NCBI GenBank assembly: GCA_015680685.1
Contig: MNCI01000270.1
Span: 240,200-304,199, forward strand
Direction: 5' to 3'
Source of the DNA: Gnetum montanum
Taxonomy: Eukaryota; Streptophyta; Gnetopsida; Gnetales; Gnetaceae
Length of the DNA: 64,000 bases
The notes beneath the pieces are model-generated. The model made no database searches and had not been told where the DNA came from. It saw nothing but the letters and a program-made list of their open reading frames with translations. Both the position numbers and the translations under genes were made by a program. This document shows positions 56,560-64,000 of the stretch, in pieces (positions within the stretch are counted from its first letter, which is position 1; each line of letters opens with the position of its first letter).

Positions 56560-58880
56560 CATTGTTGGAGCGGGTGGTATTGGAACTATCGGCATAAGAG
56601 TGGTGGATGGATTCAGAGGATGGTATGCATGTGGTGTATCTCCCGAAGGAGAAGGAGTCCTAAAATACTCCCAAACTTGGTAGTGACGTTGTGGGGTTGT
56701 GGGACCCATAGAGTCACTTGGAGAAACCAGCTACTGCACGTAATAGCCATATGGGTCTACTTGTAGGTAAGGGTATTTTTATCTAGGTGGTGGCATCCCC
56801 CATGATTGTGGGTGTTGCCACTGCTAGTGTTGCCCGATAGGTTGTGGTAGAGTTCCACTTGGATAATATGTTAAAGGTTGGTGGAACTACCTCGAGTTAC
56901 CTTGGGGATAAGGTAACCTTCAGGGTGTTTGCTGTTTGTTCAGTCTTGGGTTGAGTGCATACACCTCGAACTCTTGCAAATGTGACATTATTGGGCAACA
57001 TCCCTTAGGATGGTCATATTGGTAGATCTCACATCCACCTTCATTGTCTGTGTCAGAATCCACAACCTCATCAGCGATAGTCATTTTTCCCTTACCCTTG
57101 TTACGTGCATGGTCTGAATCTCTCCACTTTTTCTTATTACGGTCACTACTTCGTTCCTCCTTAGACTCCTCTACGATTTTCAAGACAATTTCAATTTTAC
57201 TATCTAAGTAGCTCCATATTTCATCTACCTTAGCCAACACTTCCATTGTTAACTTCTGAAGTGGCAAGGTTTTTCTATTCACCAACTCTTTAAGTGGTGA
57301 CTCATCCTCTTCCTCACAGAATCTTACTCCCCTCTTTTGGAGGGAAGGATCGTGGGTGTACTCTTCCATACTTTCTCTTTTCCATAGCTCCCCTTCTTCT
57401 TTAGCTACTTGCTCCAACAATCGATGAATTTTGTGGGACCTAAGTTCTGATAATCTCCCTTGGGCATATGTTCCAAGCGTTCTCCTAGTTTCATATCTTA
57501 GCCCATCTACGAGGTGGCTAAGTTGATCCTGTTGTGCATAACCATGGCCTAGGCAACGATGTAGTAATGCATAATATCGACCCATGACAACATCCAAGGG
57601 TTCGTGAGTACCCTGCTTCCATCCTTGGATCTGCTTACACAAGTTGGACACTCTGGAGTATGTTTGGTATTTATCGTTAAACAATTCTAGCATTCTACTC
57701 CACCTCCTAATGCTTTCCGGTTCTAAGGACCGGTACCAACTCTCTATTTTTTTTATGAGTGTCCTAGGAAACAACTTTAACTTCTTCCACTCATTTTCAA
57801 TATTTTGCAAGGTGCAGGCATCGTGGAATGCCTATAAGTGATTCTGTGGATCAACATTATATCCCCCTTCAAATCGTGGGATATTATTCATGTCTAGTCT
57901 CTTGATCCGGCTATCTTTCTAGTGCCTTGTAAGTACTCTCACAACCTCCGTAATGTCTAACATACTCTAGGTTGCTAGTAGGGGCTCATCATGATCATCT
58001 CTCTCATGACATCTATGATGCCTACGTGGTTCCCTACTTTCCCTTCTTTGCCTTGATTTTCTAGAATTCCCTCATCCTCGCTCTTGACTCTCTCATCGAG
58101 GTCTCTCATTTTTCTTATCCTTACCCTTATCCTCACAGTTGTGCTCTTTGTGACTACGTCCTGATGTGGAAGGAGAGGGTGAATGATGTGATGAAGGAAA
58201 AGAAGAAGGAGAGCCATCACCATGGCTATGTCTCCTGCCTTCTCTTCAGTGATCCCTGCCCTAATCGTGATGATGATCAGAATGCTCACCCCTGTCATGT
58301 GTCCGTGTTCCCTCGTTAAACACTTAGTATTCATGGGGATCAGAACCCAAGTTGTGAATTGTGGAGTGTAGGTTCTGAACCACCACCTCCTGACCATCGT
58401 TAGGAGGGGGAACATTGTTTGGTGGGGAACCTATGAGAATAGGTTCACCACCCTTAATTTCATTTATAACGAGTGAAGCATTATGAGGGCCTTTGCCCTT
58501 CAACGATGTGTGATTGCTCTCCCACTGCTCATCCTGTTGACGCTACGCTTCTATGGAGTGGTAGTCCCTTGCGTTGTAATTGCACGCAATGTACTTAGCG
58601 TATAATTGCGACATGTCAATTCATGCAAGGGCATGAAGAAGCATGTTGGAGGCAGCTCTGTCTGGAGGTAACACTATGTTACCTTTCAAATCTCTCCAAC
58701 ATAACTGTTCATCTTGATGGAAGACAAAGGTAAAGTTAGGTACATATTCATCGTCATGAATGTACACCACACTAAATTCCTAAGGAACTGGTAGATTTTG
58801 GTTATGTGCCTGGTACCGCTGACTGTCTCTAGTGTTATCCCTAGGCGGTGAAGTGCTCTTGTTCGAAGAAGAAGACATTG
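56560..58880 (-). pseudogene. E8 gag
   Basis: Start at 58880 (MSSSSNKSTSPP). N-terminal module near 58790-58560 with stops. S/P and R/H-rich linker near 58200. Capsid-like domain and C-terminal half in one uninterrupted 296-codon frame (57810-56920): ESWYRSLEPESIRRWSRM, GRYYALLHRCLGHGYAQQDQLSHLVDGLRYETRRTLGTYAQGRLSEL, basic KGKGK stretch, then the zinc knuckle with the second Cys changed to Tyr (CEIYQYDH). A proline-rich tail follows. The retained frame makes this the least decayed gag of the window. Confidence 0.86.
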
Positions 58881-58996
58881 TGTCTTATTCGGTGTGCTAA
58901 TTAACCGTTATATAATTTTTTTTTAATTAACCCTAAGGGTTCATTTAAGCTTCCCAACGATGTGGATGATTTCCTATGTTCTACTTAGCGCACAAN

Positions 58997-59690
58997 TATG
59001 TTTTATTTTCTATGCTAATGAGGGAAAAGGTGAAGAGACTAAGTAACTAACTTTAACTAACTAAGTTCCATTGCCTAGCATCAGTATCTGTTCCTACTTG
59101 TCGTTCACACCCTGAGCCGATGCAACCTTCTGGGATTACCAAACACTATTCGTTGCTGGGATTACCAAGCGTAATACATGTGCTCGAAGTGGTCGTACTG
59201 AATGCACTTAGGAGTGTTAAGGGTTGAGAAAGATTAATTAGGAAAGTATTAAATAACATTAATTAAAGTCCTATTTAGCTTATTCCATGCATTGCAATGT
59301 TTATCCGAAAAGTTCGTCTTTATTTCCGTACACAAACTTGTGCTCAGGTACAATATTTGCTCAAATAACGATCCGATCACTTTGGAACTCCTACTGCGGG
59401 CACATGGAATTTACTCTAACTCTGAAATAGAAAACCTGCAAGAGTTTGGCTACAGTCTAGATCTAGATTGTGTAACAAGGGAGAGCTACCTCTTATTTAT
59501 AGATTTGGTGGTGCACTGCGATATCGCGTACACAATATCGCAGGGGAAGACGCGATATCGTGGGGGATGCAATATCACCGCCTCTTATTTATAGATTGGG
59601 TGGCGCACTACAATATCATGTACGCGATATCACAGGGGATGCGATATCGCGTACGTGATATCGCGGCCACCGCGATATTGCGTCCCATCA
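58997..59690 (-). repeat. E8 5' LTR, incomplete
   Basis: 694 bp remain; the terminal block and the primer site that should lie at 58985-59200 are absent at the N at 58996. U3 is partly duplicated: the TATA box occurs twice, at 59494-59501 and 59586-59593, each followed upstream by GATATC units (59515-59575 and 59610-59688). Ends CCCATCA. Confidence 0.88.
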
Positions 59691-59695
59691 ATGAG

Positions 59696-60336
59696 GAAAA
59701 TAAAAGATATTTGAAGAGCTTCCACATTTCCTAAAACTCATATTTATAGGGTGGTTTATTCATCAAAGTCTTCCTATCAATACTTCTCTTAAACATATGC
59801 AAAATGTTTTTCCTCAATTCTACTTTGTAGAAGTGAAGCCTCATTTTCTCATGTTTTTTTAAGTGTCATGTTACTCAACATGCTTGGAAATGGAAATCCA
59901 GAATTTTTATCTTTCAAGCAAGCATAAATAAAGTTATTCTTGATGATTAACTTGCTTTGTCTACTTCATTTCTTTACATTTGAAATTGTCTTTAACCATA
60001 TGTACTTTACTCTATTTGAAAGATTTAGTGTGTAGTTATTTTCTTGTAGCAAGAGCATAACTATGACCTCTCTTTGGGTGTCAAATACCAGATTCTCAAA
60101 GATACCAATTTTCAACTACAACTTTAAGCAAAAAAGCTTCTAATAAAAGCTAAATAATTAATTTTTTTTACAATATTAATATCTTTTTGATTTAGAGGCA
60201 TAAATATGGGAAGCTTTCAACTTTTGTTGTGATTTGTTTTTTATCTCTAATTGATGTATATTTTTTTAGAAATAATTTTTTCATTCTCTTTGCAAGAAAT
60301 CCTTTACTAAGAAGTGAAAACCCATTAGGGCCCTTT
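59696..60336 (+). pseudogene. LINE C-terminal zinc-finger-like region
   Basis: Continuation of the LINE after E8: an IGWFIHQSLPINTSL stretch, then F-FVEVKPHFLMFF and C...H...W spacing (59750-59900), as in the zf-RVT tail that follows RT in plant L1 elements. The remaining bases to about 60336 are AT-rich and untyped; the right end is not defined. Confidence 0.6.
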
Positions 60337-61048
60337 TGAGTAAGGGTAAGGCTTGATCCTTTTCCTATCCCAAAGGCTTGATCCTTATCCTATGTCGATG
60401 AGGCCTTGTCGATGCAATGTTTGTTTGTCACCTATAAATACACGCCTACTAGTTGCATTTATGGCAATCTAGATTTCAATAGCAATGAAGCTCTTACATT
60501 TTTTCTATTTGAAAGTTAGAATTTTTCCACCGATTGCCCAGAGCAGGAGTCATTGAGTGTATGGATTTTTATTCAAGCATTGTTGTACTTTAGCACAACA
60601 ATGTGTGTGGCAATAAAGATGAGTTTTTTGATAAACCTTATAGCACTTTGGATAGATTAGCTATTTTATTTATGCATTTACTATTTCCAATAATTTATTA
60701 AATATTTTCAATTAATTAACAATTATTTTTTAGTTACTATGTTAGATAAGCAATTAAGCTAGATAGATTACACACATAAGTACAACCACTTTAAGTGTAA
60801 CACGTATTTGCTTGGTAATTCCAACAACATTATTGCTTGGTACACCCAGTAGCGTAGCACTTGGTCACCTAGCAGTACATACGTGGGTTAAGGACATCTA
60901 CAGAAAGTGGGAACAAATACTTATGTGAGGATTAGTTAAATGATTAGTTAACTAGTTAATCAAATTTCTTTTTATCTACAATTCAAGCACCCAACTATAA
61001 AACATAAAAATGATAAAAATTGAATGCCTAAGTTACACTTAACCATAC
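60337..61048 (+). repeat. E11: plus-strand LTR, E3 subfamily, interrupted by E12
   Basis: Contains GATGAGGCCTTGTCGATG, CCTATAAATACACG (TATA), CAGGAGTCATTGAG, TTTTTATTCAAGC and GGCAATAAAGATGAG, and later AACTTACCATACT-type end sequences, in plus orientation. The AAGGCTTGATCCTT phrase is duplicated at the U3 start (60349 and 60373). It stops at AACCATAC, where E12 inserted; the last approximately 60-100 bp would lie beyond the window. The left edge is approximate. Confidence 0.72.
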
Positions 61049-61886
61049 TGATGAGTGGTGACGTACCCCTACACTCAACCATATGAATACGAGCATTTCA
61101 CGCACAATCCAGTTGAACTCCACAGACAGGCTAATTGTGGTATCTAGACAATTTTCCTTAGGTCGCAGTTCATTGTCTTCCCACCTGGACTAGTATTAGC
61201 TTTGTCACGTATGGTTTAGTCTAGAGTGAGGTGTATGATGTGTTCCTATACTAATGCTACTCCTGAAGACAATGGAAGATAATATTAACTAGGCTAAGAG
61301 ATATAGGGTGAGAGAGAATCTAAGCTAGCCTAAGTGCAATGAGCATCCATTCCTTAATCATCTGTACACATCCTGAACTTCGTGCATGACTACCACTAGG
61401 ATTACCAAGCGCATGGCCTAAGTACACTACTGGGTTACCAAGTAGTCACACTTAAATGCTTGTGATTAAGTCATACTCATTCCACATTACTAGGAGAGTC
61501 AAGGGTTGAGAGAGATTAATTATCTAGGAAAGCATTTAAAAATTTAACAATAATTAAATCCTATTTATCTTAGTCCACATGCTGCAAGGTTTATCAGAAA
61601 GTTCGTCTTTATTGTTGTACACAAATATGTGCTTAGGTACAATTTGCTCGAATAAAGATCTGTTCACTTTAACACTCCTACTGCAGATACATGGAAATTA
61701 TTCTAACTCTGGAATGGTAAAACTGCTATAGTTTGGCTAAGGAACTAACTCTATATGCCTAAAGCATGGAAAGATGCCTCTTATTTATAGGCATTGCGGC
61801 GGGCTGCGATATCACGTACGTGATATCGCTGGGGCAAACATGATATCGCAGCTGCAATATCGTGTACGCGATATCGTGGCTCATCG
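61049..61886 (-). repeat. E12 3' LTR
   Basis: 838 bp, TGATGAG to CTCATCG. GATATC palindrome units at 61805-61880; TATA box (TATAAATA on minus) near 61785-61792. Confidence 0.9.
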
Positions 61887-61900
61887 TACCCCCATGACTG
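61887..61900 (-). promoter_or_regulatory. E12 polypurine tract
   Basis: Minus strand CAGTCATGGGGGTA adjacent to the LTR. Confidence 0.8.
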
Positions 61901-63760
61901 AATGAAAACACGTCCTCAAGTTCCTTACAAAATATTGGAAAGGTATGGGATTATTGACTTGAATGATACTAATGGTGAATGGGGTGACATGTGAACGGAT
62001 CATCATTACAATACATGACAAAATTAGTATTCATGACAACAAGAGTGAACACTATATACATTTGACATCCAGCCTTATTTGGCAGCTGAAAGAGAAGAGA
62101 GAAGAGAGAGAGAAAAGAAGAAGTCTATTGCTGCCAACGCTAAGATTGCACTTTTCATTATCCATCCATAAGTGTACCATCAATCTCATTCCTTGCATAA
62201 CTGCTCCAGCACTAGTCCATTCTAAGTGTTTCCTCCAGATCCAATCCATTGTTGTATGATTGCCATCTGTACACACAACATAGTCTTATATTAGTAAGGG
62301 TAAATGAATCAAAATGCAGTTGATACCTTGCCTCAGTGTAAGGTCCATTGGCTGAGTTGTGATATGGCTAATGCGGATCTAGAGATATAATACTGGTGAC
62401 TACCAAAGGTGTAGGGGTTAAGAGAAAATCAAGAAAATTGGACCAGGACCCTCATGACTGAGAGCGAACCTCTAGTAACGAGGGAATGGAAAAAGGTAAG
62501 GAATAAGAAAGATGGAGAAAAAGAAACAACGAAAATGTCGATAAAATGGATGTCAAAGATGGAGATGAACAAAATAAATGGTGATTGCAGAAATGTTTAA
62601 GAAAAACAAATTAACTGATGTACCAAATAGGAATGCTAGTGGTTCCTCCCCAAAGTAGGCTCATGCCCTTAATGCCCTGAAAATCCCACATTCAAAGAGT
62701 TCATAGGCTCTAGAAATATCATTTGGAAGCAAGAGTTAAATTATTAACCACAAGAGTTTACCAAAAAGAGAACAATGCATCAAACAAAATATGGACTATT
62801 GATACAACCGGCAATGAGGTGAAAATGGAGAAAGAAGGATTGAAAGGAGAGAATGGAATGGAGTCTCAAGAACAAGGTGGTGTATAGCCCCTTGTATATT
62901 AATGGTTAATGTGACTTAGTAGATCATATTCCAAATCCAGCCTCAAACAAACCATATCCAGTGACTTTGCATTAATAGATTCGGCCAATCCATCCACTTG
63001 AAGTAACAAGAATGCTTCCACCAAAGAGTCACCACCATTCCGACGAAACGAAAAAGGAGAAAGTAGGAAGCGAGAAGGGCCTTAATTAGAGGGAACATGT
63101 TTATTTAGTTTCATAACCAATGCTTGTAGCCCAAATGATTATTTCATCTAAGGGGTGTGCTTTGAATTCTCACTATTTTTTTTTTTTATGTTTTGCATGA
63201 GAACCACACCACGCAAAGACTTATTATTTTTATTAGCTCACCTTCCCGATAATGGAGCAACGTTGAAATGGTAAGGAAAACCCAAGAAGGAAACATCCAA
63301 GCCCCCAAGAGAATGGCCAGCACAAATGCATCAAGTTCCCTTGAAGTCACACCCTTTTCAGTCCTTGAGTCCTTCCTTAGTTTGAGAAATACCCAGTCAC
63401 CAATTCGTTGATAGTTCTTATTATTTAAGTAAAGGGACTATACAGTTCCAAGCTAAGAGAGACCATAAAAATTCATGGATGCATGGATGACGTGGACTCA
63501 TTACCTATTATATCAAAAGAACCATACCTTAGTATCAACATCATAACTCAAAGGTAAAAACCAAACATTAGCAATCAATAGAATACAGTTCATACCACCA
63601 TCAGTAGCACTTATTAGGTGACAAACCTTAACAAAAATAAATAAATAAACACACGAATAAACAAAAAACTATAAACGATGTTGCAAAACAAAAGCAAGAA
63701 AAGTTAATGAAAATTGTAAAACAAAAATGTGTAAAACAAAAACTTAAAAGACAAAAAGAT
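61901..63760 (-). other. E12 non-coding 3' region
   Basis: Follows E2/E8 with the usual landmarks (TCCTCCCCAAAGTAGGCTC at about 62645, CCACGCAAAGACTT near 63210) and two minisatellite units near 63715-63745. No protein recognised. Confidence 0.75.
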
Positions 63761-64000
63761 AAAATAATAAATTAAAAACTGGAAAATAAAAAGTTAAAAA
63801 ATTAAAGAATCAGAAAAATATTTATTAATTCTAGGTTGTTAGAATGGAGGATACCCCCCATAGCAAAACGGTTGAGCATGGCTAGAATTAATAAATGGAA
63901 GGTTAGGATCCTTGCATGTTGGAACATTGGGACTTGGTCATACTTACCCCATTGGGGTTCACACACTTGATTATAATAAGCATAGTCGGGCAATTTATAA
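63761..64000. other. Unassigned sequence with a hairpin
   Basis: Here the family sequence (purine tract and pol end) is expected but not found. A perfect 15-bp inverted repeat (arms 63820-63834 and 63882-63896, 47-base loop) lies in it. No coding signal was recognised. Confidence 0.5.

Larger units (their letters stand above)
52952..59690 (-). mobile_element. E8: second gag-protease-only element, 6.7 kb as assembled
   Basis: Minus-strand insertion in the LINE with the perfect duplication ATGAG (52947-52951 and 59691-59695). Layout as in E2: 5' LTR (its left part and the primer site are missing at a single N, 58996), gag, protease, junction at about 55566, 3' region (with a 280-base N run at 54168-54447), polypurine tract, 3' LTR. 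RT, RNase H and integrase are absent with the same breakpoint as E2. Gag is the most intact copy in the window. Confidence 0.92.
48780..60336 (+). mobile_element. Decayed L1-type LINE, interrupted by E10 and E8
   Basis: Three plus-strand segments (48780-49758, 50589-52946, 59696-60336) read as one non-LTR element once E10 and E8 are removed: an APE-type endonuclease, a reverse transcriptase and a zinc-finger-like tail (see the next entries). Stops and frameshifts are dense throughout. Both boundaries are approximate; no poly-A tail or target duplication was found. The open frame 48481-48738 just upstream is not recognisable and may be the end of ORF1. Confidence 0.8.
61049..64000 (-). mobile_element. 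E12: 3' end of another Athila/Tat-type element, runs off the window
   Basis: Minus-strand copy starting TGATGAG at 61049 with a 3' LTR, polypurine tract and 3' region. Left target pentamer CATAC (61044-61048); the right one is outside. The 3' region is closest to E2 and E8, so this may be a third gag-protease-only copy, which the missing right part would show. Sequence from about 63760 on no longer follows the family. Confidence 0.85.

Noticed and set aside
60337-60400. Poly-A tail or target duplication for the LINE 3' end
   Set aside because: No A-run or matching pentamer was found; the LTR E11 begins here, so the LINE end may be lost.

Overview
The window is repeat-filled nuclear DNA of a large-genome plant. 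I found no host gene, tRNA, rRNA or CRISPR array. The evidence for a plant is the element families themselves: Athila/Tat-type, Tekay-type and SIRE/Maximus-type LTR retrotransposons, and an L1-type LINE. The species cannot be named from this sequence. Almost every coding stretch is broken by stops, frameshifts or deletions, so coding entries are called pseudogenes.

One family dominates: a Ty3/gypsy element of the non-chromoviral (Athila/Tat) branch. Its LTRs are about 0.8-0.95 kb with TGATG...CATCA ends. The primer-binding site resembles the 3' end of tRNA-Asp. The order is gag, protease, RT, RNase H, integrase, then about 2 kb of non-coding 3' region. I number its copies E1, E2, E3, E5, E6, E8, E10, E11 and E12. 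E5 and E11 are on the plus strand and the rest on the minus strand, where the 5' LTR is the right-hand one. Perfect 5-bp target-site duplications support E1 (GTAAC), E2 (GTGAT), E6 (TCTAG), E8 (ATGAG) and the solo LTR E10 (GTTAG).

Layout. 1-2986: fragments of a chromovirus and a diverged direct repeat. 2992-12113: E1. 12559-22242: a SIRE-like copia element whose gag is split by E2 (14489-21688) in the middle of its zinc knuckle. 22243-47201: old copy E3, interrupted twice. The first interruption is a Tekay-like chromovirus E4 (26692-37081) with 2.3-kb LTRs, which holds a 5'-truncated plus-strand copy E5 (29688-33429). The second is E6 (38062-46426), sitting inside the E3 LTR. 48021-48262: an old LTR scrap. 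48780-60336: a decayed LINE interrupted by the solo LTR E10 (49764-50583) and by E8 (52952-59690). 60337-61048: a plus-strand LTR E11, itself interrupted by E12 (61049 to beyond the window end).

No copy here is autonomous, but the losses differ. E1 lacks the RT thumb, RNase H and integrase N-terminus. E6 lacks protease and the RT fingers. E2 and E8 both lack all of RT, RNase H and integrase with the same breakpoint, which points to a gag-protease-only derivative family moved in trans. A second unusual trait lies in the LTR. Between its 5' end and the TATA box is a short array of palindromes, built from GCGATATCGC-like units in most copies, from CTCTAATAATTAGAG-like units in E1, and absent in the E3/E10/E11 type.

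Several single N characters (3476, 24874, 25076, 39247, 58996) coincide with duplicated, inverted or missing sequence and look like assembly joins. A 280-base N run lies at 54168-54447.
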